Source: Tigriopus japonicus (Eukaryota; Arthropoda; Copepoda; Harpacticoida; Harpacticidae). Taken from it: a DNA stretch of 64,000 nt. The position numbers were made by a program, and so were the translations under genes. The notes under the pieces were generated by a model that saw nothing but the letters and a program-made list of their open reading frames with translations, did no database searches and was not told the origin of the DNA. The DNA lies in assembly GCA_010645155.1 (NCBI GenBank), contig CM021317.1, positions 3,526,015 to 3,590,014 of the forward strand. Direction: 5' to 3'. Positions 1-11,845 of this stretch are shown here, in pieces. Position 1 is the first letter of the stretch, and every line of letters starts with the position of its first letter.

Positions 1-69
1 TATGCTGTTAATACTAAACAGTCCTTGAGTATGAAAATCATGTGTTGAAATTTAAAAAAAGGTACTGTA

Positions 70-405
70 GTGCATGTACAGAAAGTGAGCACCCTGAATA
101 TTGTAAAATTAGTCACCCTGGGGGGTGAGGGGAAAATCAAGCACTTCTTTCAAGTCAGACATTGAGTCTACATCTCTCTCAATTCTTGAAAACTAAATTG
201 GCGACCCTGACGTGATTACGCCAGTTTATGGCTCGCCTTCGTGCTACTCGTCTTCTTATCACGGTTTAATCATTAAAGTGCATGTACAGAAAATGAGCAC
301 CCTGAATATTGTAAAATTAGTCACCATGAGGGGTGAGGGGAAAATAAAGCACTTCTTTCAAGTCAGACATTGAGTCTACATCTCTCTCAATTCTTGAATA
401 CTAAA
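70..405. repeat. Direct duplication of a ~128-bp segment (70-197 and 278-405)
   Basis: A segment starting GTGCATGTACAGAAA at 70 is repeated at 278 with only a few substitutions, and both copies end in a stretch containing ACATTGAGTCTACATCTC. The spacing is 208 bp. Each copy contains a short internal hairpin (TCACCC...GGGTGA). No coding frame is conserved between them. It could be a local tandem duplication or two ends of an unrecognised mobile element; I cannot tell which. Confidence 0.8.
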
Positions 406-900
406 GTACAAAACTGATGAAGAAATTGTGATGGGCACGAACTTAACGGTTAAAATATAGTTCTAGCAGAATGTTCCTAAAATTGGCGACTTTTTGGATC
501 TCAGTGGGGAAATACTCTTACAAAAGCAGATTTTACTTTTTTTGTTGAATTTGATTAATTCATGTTCATTTTCTGAAACTTCGCAAACATTCATCAGATT
601 CATTCAGGCCTTGTAATTGAAGATAACAATAAAAAGTTTGAAATAAATATCACATGATCAACTTTTATGTAAACTTGTAATTCATGGATCCAATTACCTC
701 TAATTTTATCGCAATAGCAATGAATTTTGCACAAGTTGATTTCCAAGGAGAGCTTCTATTTTTCTAGCACAAAATTGATTTAACTAAGAAGTCTTTTTTC
801 GTAGCACATTATTACGAACGTCTTCATGTATCAATTGTAAGTTCGAAGAAAATTTCATTCAGCACACATGCTGTATCAAAAATGTGTATGCAAACTCATT

Positions 901-1066
901 TCAAGGAAGCCAGAATGGCCACGCGTACTAGCGCGTTCTTAAAAGTGCCGATTGTAAGTGCTTCCCCAGACGGCGTAGGTTCGAATCCTGTTGGGGGTCG
1001 GATTGAAGCTGTCGGGAGAAATCCTTTTAAGGAAGCCAGAATGGCCGCGCGTGCTAACGTGTTATT
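901..1066 (+). repeat. Tandem tRNA-Leu-like (SINE-like) units interrupted by the assembly gap
   Basis: From 909 the sequence resembles the 5' half of a tRNA-Leu (GCCAGAATGGCC, A-box-like), and at 978-988 there is an exact RNA polymerase III B-box GGTTCGAATCC. A second copy of the 5' half starts 126 bp later, at 1035, and runs into the Ns. The D-arm lacks conserved tRNA positions and I could not fold a convincing anticodon arm. I therefore read this as a tRNA-derived repeat or tRNA pseudogene array, not a working tRNA gene. Confidence 0.45.
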
Positions 1067-1452
1067 NNNNNNNNNNNNNNNNNNNNNNNNNNNNNNNNNN
1101 NNNNNNNNNNNNNNNNNNNNNNNNNNNNNNNNNNNNNNNNNNNNNNNNNNNNNNNNNNNNNNNNNNNNNNNNNNNNNNNNNNNNNNNNNNNNNNNNNNNN
1201 NNNNNNNNNNNNNNNNNNNNNNNNNNNNNNNNNNNNNNNNNNNNNNNNNNNNNNNNNNNNNNNNNNNNNNNNNNNNNNNNNNNNNNNNNNNNNNNNNNNN
1301 NNNNNNNNNNNNNNNNNNNNNNNNNNNNNNNNNNNNNNNNNNNNNNNNNNNNNNNNNNNNNNNNNNNNNNNNNNNNNNNNNNNNNNNNNNNNNNNNNNNN
1401 NNNNNNNNNNNNNNNNNNNNNNNNNNNNNNNNNNNNNNNNNNNNNNNNNNNN
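1067..1452. other. Assembly gap (386 Ns)
   Basis: An unbroken run of N. It begins inside the second unit of a tandem tRNA-like repeat, so a collapsed repeat array is a likely cause. Open frames that cross it are artefacts. Confidence 0.99.
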
Positions 1453-4400
1453 CATTGATTTCCCCCAATTAATTTAGTTTTTTTTTCATGAAATGGTAAT
1501 GATGCATTATTCAATCCTAGTTTGCGTTTTCTTCTTTAGAAAGAAAACGAGATCAGACTTTTCCATTTATGAATTGATCATATTTCGAGAAACAAAAAGT
1601 TGAATGTAAAACTAATCTGATTAAAAAGATTTTAGGAGAATTTGGGACCTTCGTGACGACAAAATCTGTTTACGATGAGTTCATAAGTCTTTCTCTGGCA
1701 AACATATCTCCTGCCAAGACCCCAATTCCTTGGCCAAGGGCTGAAAATATCTAGTAGACGGGCTGAGCCTCACTTGTTCCATTCGTTCCATTCTCCCCTG
1801 CTCTCGTTTTAAGCTAATGGGTCTCTATACCCGGGATTTCTATGGCTTTGTATTCTCAAGCATGTGATAGTGATTTAGAAACGTTAAATGGCACTTAAAT
1901 ATTGAATTCCCAGTTAATTTTCTTCTTGAACTTTTGGAAAGATATTTGTGTACTGCAAGCAACCAGACGGGAAGAAATGGAACTTGAACACATTGTGAAA
2001 AGAACAGTTCCCACAAATAAGTAGTTTACAAATGGGTTGGTTTTTGGCTGAGCACTTTTGTTTGGGCAGTATCCCACGATAAAGCGGGTGTTTGGAAAAA
2101 GCGGTTTCATTGAAGGCCATTCATTGTGTTCCACTTCATTTACTCATTTTGAAGACTCCATGAAGACGTGTTCTTTAAAGGCTTCCAAACGGTGTTTCCG
2201 GCGTTATACTTTTTTGTTAGGGGAAAATCAAGGTGGATTGGTCAGAAAAAAAAACCTTTGGGTTGATTTAAATTTATCCCTGAAGAAAGTGCTTGAATCC
2301 AGAATTTTATTTGACTTTGGCGGGAGTCTATCGTAATGCAGCCTGCAGCACGATGTTGGTCTCTGCTTTTTATGCTCTCAACTTATCAGTTTCGATCTCA
2401 TTCCTTAAAACCAATTTAATGAGGAAAATGTCGCCCTCACAACTGTTGAGCAGACAGTAAGTGTGACCAAACATGCGAATCAAGACCAACTTTTTCAGCT
2501 CGTTCTTGAAGCCACAAGTTAATTTTTGCCCATAAATGTATTAACCCTACATAACGCAAAAGCGTAAATTTGTGTTCTTATTCAATATATTGAGAAAAAA
2601 GTTCCTAGTTGTATTACTTAAATCCAAGGCATGGTCACGCAGTGACGTCTTCCGTACTCTAAGAAAGTGACCACTAGCAATAACAAACAATGACCCAAAA
2701 ACTACTCAATTCCACCATTGATCCATCAATCACTTGGTTATATTTGCCTGGTCACACATTTCAAATGTTCCCGCACTTTTGTTCCCTCAACAGTTGGCGA
2801 CCAAAGACACATTTGCAGGCTTACACTCCCTCTAGTTTTTAATAGGACTCAATGAGGGGCACCGTTGACCCATAGAGGTCTTTGAGATTTTTGAGTAGGC
2901 CGATAGTAGAATTTCATTGTGGGCAGCAAGGGCCATTTTTCATCAGCGACTAGTTGAATTCAACATGAAACTTATCCAAATCAGTCCAATGCACTGACGT
3001 TTGTACTACAATCTTCCACTTGCATGGGCAAGTTTTCATGATATTCTTCGGAAATAATTGCTTTTTCACGCAACTTATGGGCCAATTTGGCCAGTATCAA
3101 ATGCCAACAAGGCAGACAAAATGACGTCAATGGCCTCTCTTTCATTGAGTTTTATTAATACTAGAGGGAAACTTTCACTAGAGATACTGTCAGTATCAAA
3201 TCTGTTTTGATACTGACGCTAAATCAGCTCCTGCAAAGTCAATCCACGAATATAGCTTGGATATGCTAAAGAACCCTCTGTAGTATATACTATAAATGAC
3301 CTCACTCCAAAGTGGAGGCAGATTTAAATGACGCATGGTGTAGTGCACAAATAACACTGATTGCGCCAAAAAAAACTATCAAGAAAGAGTGGTAAAATAT
3401 ATTGTTCAAAAAAACGAATTTTATTGAAAGTTCTAAATTTTACCACACAAAAAAGTCTCTTAAAAGAAATGTTCTGCCTTTTGACAGCTATTTCCCATGT
3501 AGTAGCTTACCTGTTGACATAGAACTCCTTTCTTTCGCTTGTCGCTAACTCCTCTGGGCACCAAATCCAGGAAACTTCAACGAGTTCAAGAAGCTTAAAT
3601 GACATTATTGAGTCTCACGATTCAAAACGTGGAGTGTACACACTACACGGTACTAAGAGACCCTGTCTATGTTGTAATTTCTTTCGCTTTTTATGCAAGT
3701 TTTATCTGTGTTTGGTATTTCTTTTTTATTTCATTCTAGAGCCATTCATTCTAACTTCTTGTAATGCATCAAAATTACATTGGTTTGTCACAACGGTGTC
3801 CAAAAGTCCACATGTCTGAAAGCTTCCCCCACTCCTTTTTGAATGTCTAAAATTGGTCGCTCTGATTCGTTCTCCTTCCTCATATGAAGAGGGTGACTAA
3901 TTTTGAACCTGAAGTTGACATTTTAAACCTGTAATAACTTTAAAATGAGGCGAAAATCTTGATGTCCTTAAAATTTAAGACTGTTTTTGATACAATAATT
4001 AACAACTTGCTGTTAGCTGCTGCCAATTTTAAATCACTGGGGATGAACGAGTGGCATTCAAACTTAGCAAAGTGAAGGGCATACTTTCGGAATTTCTCTA
4101 CTTTCCATTACAGGAAATGCCGCTGGAGGTCGTTTTTTTCGACTCTCAATTGCTCTCATCAAGCGGACACTTCCTTCCTCAAGACCGAGAAAAAAGGAAA
4201 AGAAAAAGAATTTAGAGGCTCCTTTGCTTTACAACCAAACCAGAATTACACCTATTGTGTTCCTTGTCTAAAGTCATTAATATGGGGATGCAATTTTGCC
4301 AATCAAGGAAAATTTAAAGTGACGCTTTCCAAAAGGTCACATAAATCATTCGTTCTCGTAAGGGAATTACTTGATGATTGAGGGATGTGAATCAAAAAGA

Positions 4401-6171
4401 TCTGATCATCCTTGATTTAAATAGTATTGAGTTTTTAAAGGTTTTGTTGAAATTTGATTCAGATGTACCGGAAATTATTTTTGAGGAATAGGACGGAACA
4501 TGTTGGTGATTCCCACGGAACACTCCAAAAATATAGTTCCTCCAGGGCGCTCTGAACAGGATGGAAAGGAGCATGGAAAGTAGAGGAAAGCTATGACGTA
4601 ACACCCAAAGCGCAATGTAGATCAATTCTTGGGTTTCTTTTCTTCTTTGGCACTTCTTCGAACTAGTCCAATCGGGAGTTTCAATGATCCTGTTTTGGCT
4701 CGTGAAGAATTCAAGAGTGTGAGCAAAATAGAATTAAGATCTTTAATCCTTGGAAATATGCCAATACTGATCTATCAGCCATACTTTTTCATTTCATTTT
4801 TCCAACTTTCGAGTTTTCAATTTCGAATTATTGTACAATTTCAAAAAAATATATATGCTATTCTTATCGTATATTTTCCTGAGATATTTGATTGCTACCA
4901 CGATTAACCATGTCTATTTGTCGAAACAGATTTGGTCATACGCCCTGGCCTGTTTACAAAGGAAACCAAGATTGAAAGAGATAAACCACCGAGATAAGAT
5001 TATGAAACGTCATTTAAGTAAAATACATGTGTTCTCATCGTAGCGAGACATTTGGATCGATTCTGTCTTTTCTTCAAACGAGGACCTTTTGTGAACTTTG
5101 GACGTCTCTGCTTGAGGCCCATGTGAAGTAAGATTCTGAGACTTGAAGACGCCTAACATGGAACCACGAAGGTTTCTCATATAGACCATTTATCCACAGG
5201 GAAGGAAACCAAGTTAGATAGTCCGAGCTCGGTCTTTTTCTTCGCCTAGAAACCAGGCTTGAAAAGGGGGCTCGTCACAGATTTGAAAATAATGTTGGGT
5301 GGCGAAGATAGGGTTCCATAAATATCGAGCTTTGCAAGAACCTGACTTTCATGGATACATTCCAAAAAAAATTGCCATAACATTGCAATGACTTCACAAT
5401 ATTCGTTCCATTTCAAAATGATTCAAACCGGAAACTACAGGATTGATAATTCTGAATGGAGGTGCAAAAGATAGTACGGATCCTTGTGTAAAATACTTTC
5501 TTAATCTAGTGGTTGTCATGCGGTGGAAATGTATGAAAAGGCAAGCAAAGGCAGACACTCAGATCCAGGGTCGTTGTTGGGCTTTCGTCTTGACAATGGA
5601 CGAGACCAGTGACGTACAAAAAGCTTATTATGAAACGAACACTGATACTTTGGTGGCAAACCTCGGCTCATCCAATTATTTTGCCAAATGGCAAACTTCT
5701 TAACCAGACATATAGAAGAAACATATCCGGGTGACGTGTTGAGTTTTGGGACGCGTTTATTCGACCGCCCTGGTCACACACGAGCGAATTGGCTTTCTAT
5801 TTCAAGCAGAAAGGAGGGAACACTCTTCTTGTGACCAGGCTGACGTCAAGGCCAGCAATTTGGAACGAGATGATGGGACTAGGTTGGAGACTGTCGCGGG
5901 ACAGGAGTTTTTATCGTCCGTGAGGACGACACGGTCCTGCAATATCATAATTAATCATCTAGTATGTGTTTGTGATCTTCCATGATCTAGTTGCAATTGG
6001 TGGCAACAAGTCATTCTTGGAACACAATGGTGTGCCCATAACCCAGAGGTTCGTACAAATAATGACTTTTGATACTCGATAAAACCTTACCATTCAGCTT
6101 CTACCTTCTAGCATTTGCTCAAACTCATGAGGTGATTGTCAATACATCTTGAAACTCTCACATTCTTGACA
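1453..6171. other. Non-coding stretch, no gene recognised
   Basis: Only short open frames occur and none has a recognisable domain or a consistent set of splice sites. The longest, at 5443-5703 and 5746-5985 on the plus strand, have no family I know. A perfect 12-bp hairpin (GTCAGTATCAAA / TTTGATACTGAC, 5-nt loop) lies at 3189-3217. The stretch lies upstream of the PAQR gene and may contain its promoter and 5' untranslated exons, which I cannot place. Confidence 0.6.
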
Positions 6172-8632
6172 ATGTTGCTCAAGGCCACGGATGTCCCCTT
6201 GTATGTCAGGGAAGATTCCATCTCCACAAGTTATAGACAAACTCTCTCCTACAAAGGTTGTTTAAACAGGTACCAAAACAAGCTTCATGAAAATTATATC
6301 AAAGTAACATCAACAGGAACAACGATTCAAAACATTTGTATTGCAGCTGGTTTTGGCTTCACAATGAGACTGTCAATATCTGGTCCCATTTTCTTGGGTT
6401 CCTCTTTTTCTTGTATTTCTTGATCAGGATCCTGTTGTGTCCTCCGACAAACGTGCAATCTCACTTCGAACTTCTCCCAATCATCATTCAATTGATCTCT
6501 TATCAGGTAATTCCCGTTCACATTTTTGTCTCTTTTTCAATTCGATTGAGTAACTGATTAAACTTGTTTCATTAAGCATAATACTATCTGAAGTAAAGTA
6601 TGAAACGACTGGTTCCCATTAACTTTTTCAATGAGTGTATTACACGTACGGAGGCTCGACTACTTTGTTTATTCATGCACCCACTTGAATAACTAATGTA
6701 GAGGAAGAATTGGACCAAGGACTGCTTTTCAAAAAGGGACAAGTTAATTACGAAAGGGCCGCCAGTAAATCGGTTAGAACACGCCATAATACAAAATTGG
6801 TGGAATGTCTGTTGTCAATATATAACAAAATGAATTTTGGCTTCCCAGTCTTGAAAAAAAAAAAGATGGAATATCTTTGTTTCGGTTGCAGTTCTGTATG
6901 CTCTCGTCGAGTCTTTTCCACACGTTCTCATGCCACTCTGAGAATGCCCACAAATCCTGGCTGCAATTTGATCATTTCGGCATTTTCTTTGCCCTGTTTG
7001 GCACTTACATTTCGTTCATCTGTGATACATTCACTTGCCATCCGGTAAGTGTTTGAAAACCGTTGAAAGATGGCTCTGAAGATATTCGGATCATCATGAC
7101 TAGGGACAGGAACTTTAGACGAATAAACTTATTCGTCTTTTTTCGCCTTTATTCGTCTTTTTTACTCTTATTCGTCGCGATAAATTTATTCGTCTAATTT
7201 GGATTTTATTCGTCTTTTTTCGTCTAATCCGGCAATTACACTCAACTTTTTTCGTCTAATTAGTCAAAAAATTGATTTTTTGGTTTTTTTCTCAAATTTT
7301 AAAGCAAATAGACACTTTTTTAAAAAGTTCAACTCCAAAACTTGGGCCAAAGTAATAGTTTGATTTTCAGTTGCGTTATTGCACGAGCAAAATATGATCC
7401 ACACTTGTATTTTAACTTGTAGAGTTTCCTGACAGACGCAGAAAGAAAAGGTCACCACTATTGGAATGAAAGGCTATCTGACTATGCAAACAACTAATGT
7501 GTCAGCAAACCTGCTGCTAAATATTACTCTATTGAAAATGTTGAAATAAGGACGGTTGACCATTGACCATTTCTTGATCATTTGGCACTTTTCCGTTAGT
7601 TAATTTTATAGATTTTGCCGTTTTGCACAAGGGGGTAGCTGTTCCCCTCAATAGAAGATTTTAAACCAAGCTTGAAAAATTTGCCAATAGACGGCGTGAA
7701 AGAGTGGCCAAGTACTAAGCACTAAGCTCACAAGTCTTTTCTAGTCTCTAGTCTTTTCTCTTTACTGGCCCAACCTTCCCATCTATTGGTGAATTTTTCA
7801 AGCTTGGTTTAATGTCCTCTATTGGGCCACACATTAGGTCTACTTCATGGGCAGCAGTTTTAATCCTCTTTTTATCCTCGTGACCGGCAATTCATTAGTC
7901 TTTTTTGTCGTGTAAGTTAGTTTTTTTCGTCTTTTTTCGTCTAATCGGGCAATTTTATTCGTCTTTATTCGTCTAATCAGGTACTTTTATTCGTCTTTTT
8001 TCGTCTATTTTGACAGTTTTATTCGTCTAAACTTCCTGTCCCTAATCATGACTTTTGCTTTTTTTCAGGGCTGGAAGACCCTTCATCTGTCAGTGGTCGT
8101 TTTTATTTTCGCTGTGATCGGCTATCTTCGATATTCTCCCACTTTGGACTCGAGCCCACGGACCACCAAGATCCAATTATTTTTCTTCGTTGCAATGGGC
8201 ATGTATGCTCTTATTCCATTCGCACACTGGGCGTGTCTGGAGGGCGGATTATCGAGCGTGGCAGTGCAGGTAAGCCGCTTAATGCGTATTATCATCGCGC
8301 AGGTTGGAAAAACATTCACACAACCTCTATTTCAGAACAAACTCAATGCCATGATGGTGCCGTATGGAATTGCGGGTGTAGGCCTTTGTTTCTACGTGAG
8401 CCACTTCCCAGAGAAGGTGTTTAACACTGGCCAAGTTGATTTATTCGGAGCCTCACATCAAGTTTGGCACGTGTTTGTTTTTGTTGGCATGGTTTACTGG
8501 TACTTGGAGAGCGCCCACACGATTTTCTCCAGAGCTTGTTCCCCATTGCACATTGTTGATGATGTGGACCTCCCAAAACTTCTTCTCAATTCAACCACAG
8601 CTGCACTTTCCTTGGTTAAAAGAATATTTTAA
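6172..8632 (+). CDS. PAQR family seven-transmembrane receptor, PAQR3-like, five exons
   Basis: Exons: 6172-6269, 6347-6506, 6892-7044, 8069-8269, 8336-8632. All junctions are GT-AG and the phases agree; the product is 302 aa, close to the length of human PAQR3. Exon 2 carries the family signature HNETVNIWSH. Exon 3 has FHTFSCHS followed by QFDHFG, which supply a His and the Asp of the PAQR/ceramidase-type metal site. Exon 5 has the last-helix motif GASHQVWH with its His pair. The long hydrophobic segments fit a multi-pass membrane protein. PAQR3 in mammals is a Golgi protein that tethers Raf kinase; that role here is inference. The first ATG of the open frame is at 6172, but an upstream coding exon cannot be excluded because the N-terminus is short. 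The last intron (8270-8335, 66 nt) is in frame and stop-free. Assignment to the family is firm; to PAQR3 rather than another PAQR, moderate. Confidence 0.88.
7103..8042. mobile_element. Non-autonomous TIR element with subterminal TTTATTCGTC arrays, TA target duplication
   Basis: The ends are inverted repeats: GGGACAGGAACTTTAGACGA at 7103 matches the reverse complement of the right end at 8042 with one mismatch over about 25 bp. The flanks are TA on both sides (7101-7102, 8043-8044). Just inside each end the motif TTATTCGTC/TTTTTTCGTC is repeated many times in opposite orientations (about 7128-7260 and 7920-8025). No transposase frame is present. The TA duplication suggests a Tc1/mariner-type source. 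The element sits wholly within intron 3 of the PAQR gene. Confidence 0.75.
7649..7826. mobile_element. Nested foldback (palindromic) element inside the TIR element
   Basis: Two arms of about 45 bp (7649-7694 and 7779-7826) are inverted copies built around TTAAACCAAGCTTGAAAAAT and CCAATAGA, separated by roughly 85 bp. There is no coding content. It lies within the larger 7103-8042 element and so probably inserted after it, or is that element's own central palindrome. Confidence 0.6.
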
Positions 8633-9469
8633 AACCAAAACACACCCAAAAGAGATTATAATATAAAGAGATTATACTTGACCACCTCCAAGCAGGATAT
8701 AAACATAGTATAGTAGCACCTCCAGTGTTCAACCTATACCCGTTTGACAGTATCCATGGTTGTTCATTTTTGCAACACAGAGCAATATTTTAGCTTTTCT
8801 CAATCTACAATGAAAAACTCACATTTACCCTTTGAACACATTTACACCTCAATCATTCTGTTCTCGAACAATGAAGACTCAATTGATGGAACCTTATTCT
8901 AATATGTTAGTTCCAATCCCGTTCGATGATTAAATTGTGTCAACTCCATCTGTTCAGCCTTCCTTGTAGGACGGAAAACGCAGTATTGTTGCACCATCGT
9001 AGCACTAAGGTTAGGATATAATTGATAGCTCATTCATCCGATATTTACCTTTCAAAAAATCTCTTGAATAAAAGATTACGAAAATCGATGTCTCATGTTG
9101 GCTTAGGTAACTCGAGGTTTTAGTAGTTGATCAAAGTTTTGAAAGCAAGTGTTTCTTCCGTTGTCAAATCTCGTGTGGAAACTTTACTTTAATTTACAAA
9201 GAAATATTAAAATTTCAACTTATTTTTTTTTACGTAATTCGATCGTTGATAACAAATTTCATAACCACAGTGAACTAATGTAATGAATAACAGTGTACTA
9301 GCCAGCTATGACTGTAGCTCCAACTGTGACGGCAATGAAAAGCGCAACGGCAAGGTATAAAGAGAAAGATGACCAAAGTACTCCATGAACTCGAAACTTT
9401 GCTGTTGTGATTTGTTCAGTTTAGCTCTGGTTTTGAACCTGAACGAAGCTTTTTCAAGATCTGATCAAT
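8633..9469. other. Intergenic stretch between PAQR-like and heme-binding protein genes
   Basis: No coding signal. It holds the PAQR 3' flank, with A-rich possible poly(A) signals (AATATAAA near 8657; AATAAA near 9065), and the upstream region of the heme-binding protein gene. Confidence 0.5.
9355..9362 (+). promoter_or_regulatory. Possible TATA box of the heme-binding protein gene
   Basis: GTATAAAG occurs about 108 nt upstream of the ATG in an otherwise unremarkable context. This is a weak motif-only call. Confidence 0.25.
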
Positions 9470-10388
9470 ATGGTGAGACTTGTAAATATGCTCTTAAAAT
9501 CGAAACGAAGCATTAAAGCTGACGCGATTCCTCCTTTACAGTCGCTGTTGCTCCAAGGTTTCATGGGAACCTTTGAAGGTGCTCCATACAAAGTTATCAA
9601 AAACCACGACAATGGTGTAAGCATCACATACTAATTCATATTAATGTCAAAATCTACTGATTCACTCTAAGCATTGTTTAGCTTGAGGAGAGAGAGTATA
9701 CCCCTTATAAATGGGCCGCTACTAAATTTGTGCCCGAAATTGACGGAGACGATCCCAAACAGTCAACCAGTCCCATGTTTAGACGACTATTTAATTACAT
9801 TACGGGAGAAAACGAGACCAGTAAGCTGCTTTTTGAATTATTTAAGGGTTACTGTGGTTGATAGTAGGGGTCCAATATTATATCTGCAGAGCAAAAGATT
9901 GCAATGACTATTCCTGTAAGTACCTGGGTGTCTACAGAGAAAGATGGACCAGAGCAATCCAGGGAAATGTGCTTTTACATTGGACAAGACCTTCAAGAGA
10001 ATCCCCCAAAGCCGACTAACGAGCACGTCTACATTCTGGAAAGAAAACCCATGACAATATTGACAAGGTAATCAAGTTCTTTAGTAAAACTAACAAGGTA
10101 GCAAGATATTGTCTTTGTTTATCTCTTGTCAAGGACGCTACTCAGTGCCTAAAATCACGGAACCTTTCAGTGTTTCAAGCCGATTAACCCATTTTTAGGA
10201 AAATTTCTGGTTACCAAAACGAAACAACATGGAAGCAGGAGTACCAGAATCTACTCAAAATGGCCAAAGACATTAACGTGGACGTTGACGAAACAGGATA
10301 TTACCAAAATGGGTACGATGCTCCTCAGAAATTTATCAACCGTCGCAACGAGGTGTGGTTGGTCAAAAAATCCGCACATAATGATTAA
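9470..10388 (+). CDS. SOUL family heme-binding protein (HEBP-like), five exons
   Basis: Exons: 9470-9472 (ATG only), 9542-9616, 9682-9820, 9890-10067, 10199-10388. The phases agree and the product is 194 aa, the usual length of a one-domain SOUL/HEBP protein. The family is recognised from MFRRLFNYITGENE, then KIAMTIPVS, and the C-terminal GYDAPQKFINRRNEVWLVKK, which matches the conserved end of the SOUL domain. HEBP proteins are cytosolic heme or porphyrin binders in animals; the ligand here is not shown by sequence. The start was chosen because the ATG at 9470 is followed at once by GTGAGA and joins in frame to TCGCTGTTG after an AG at 9540-9541; no other upstream ATG fits. A strong GTAAGT lies inside exon 4 at 9916, but the protein reads through it, so it is not used as a donor in the main form. 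Introns are 65-131 nt, which gives a useful scale for the minimum intron in this genome. Confidence 0.9.
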
Positions 10389-11845
10389 GTGAAGCACCAA
10401 ATCCCGGAACTGTAATTTTTTTATCGTGGGAATGAGCGTGTTTTATTTGCAAAATATTTACTGTATAAGCACATGACAATATACCTCAAATATTCAGAAA
10501 AGATTCTTCTGGCGGGGTCTCACTTCGTTTTCGTTGTCCAATAGCAAAAGTTCTGCAATTCAACTAATTTATGTACGTATGATCATTTCAATTGAATAAG
10601 TAATGAGGGAAGTGACCAACATTGTCACGTGCATTTTTTATTTCGCTGCAAAGCTTACTGAGGAATGAGCCTCGATAACGAAACTCCTGGAATGTTCAAT
10701 GTGCCTAAGGTGTGTAGAAGATGAAGAAATCGGAATCATATAGGGTGGATCAACCATGAAATGATCTTAAAAACAGATCACGCATGAGTTGGTTTCTAGT
10801 TGAAAATCTCAAGAAAAATGTCCAGTTGTCGTGATTTGTCGTGATTCGTTGCGTTAATCTCAAGACTAAAGAAGTGTTTCGACAATCTAAAGTGACTTTT
10901 GACGCACCTTGAGTCAATTAATATCTCAAATTGCAGTCTTTGGCGCTAGTGGTATAACAAACTGAAGCAAAAAATGGCATGGAAATATGAAGGATTGGAA
11001 AAATGTTTGAAAAACTGTCAAAATAGTCTTTGGAACTAGGCTATTGGGCGGTGGACAAATGTGGCATTTGCTTCTAAATCGAATTCGAGGGTGGGCGGAT
11101 AGGAAAGGGCAGAAACGACTTGAGATGTAACCGGTAATAGTAGGCCTTACAAAGGCCTAGCTCTTCCAGCGTGCACAAGTGATCATCGTAAGAACAAAGC
11201 AAAGCTGACAGTGTGAGAAAGAGAGTGCAGGGTCAATCATTAACTGACATAAATATGTGGAGCATCTCAGTCTTGGGTGGGATGAATGGGCTCATTTAAA
11301 TGAATCCAGCAAACCGTAGAAAAAGAATCATAAGGGTCCTAAAGTTTTGTTCACAGGCTCTTGTGATGAAATCTGAAGTGGCGGGGGAAAAATCTCCAAA
11401 ATGGGTTGGTTGTTCTAAGAAAAGAAAATTGTGGTGCGAAGAATGAATGAATGAATGCAGATAACTCACAATGGCGGGAGTGTTGGAGAAAAATTGAGAG
11501 AAAGAAGTAAGAGCGGGAAAAGGTGTAGTATGTAAGAAAACACGATTTTAATCCCGGGGCCTATAGGGAATGCTATTTTCCATCTGCGTCCCAAGGCATC
11601 ATCTCACACGTCGGAGGAACGTTGTCTTGGAATTTTTCCTCGGGATTCACCAGGTGATATGTTGGTGGACCCCCCTGAAGCTCCACCATTTCCACCGTCA
11701 GTTTCCGATGAAAACGAGTCTCTCTGCAAAGAAGCGGCACCCTTATTGCAAGCATTTTTCATATTTACAAGGAAAGAGGCTCCTCATCGGCCATCTAACT
11801 TTTGCCCTCTATCAATAATGGGACTGACGTCACCAGGGTCTAAAT

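Noticed and set aside
882..1514. Several 130-196 codon open frames on both strands
   Set aside because: They consist mainly of unknown bases in the assembly gap.
3189..3217. Hairpin at 3189-3217 as a microRNA precursor
   Set aside because: The 12-bp stem with a 5-nt loop is too short for a miRNA hairpin and the flanks do not extend the pairing.
5900..5935. Hammerhead-ribozyme-like stem CGTCCGTGAGGACG followed by GACAC and GGTC
   Set aside because: The stem and GTGA loop match hammerhead stem II, but the conserved CTGATGA is replaced by TTTTATC and GAAA by GACA, so the catalytic core is absent.
9916..9921. Strong GTAAGT donor inside the heme-binding protein gene
   Set aside because: The SOUL domain continues in frame through it (IPVSTWVS...), so it is not the exon end of the main transcript; it could only be a cryptic site.
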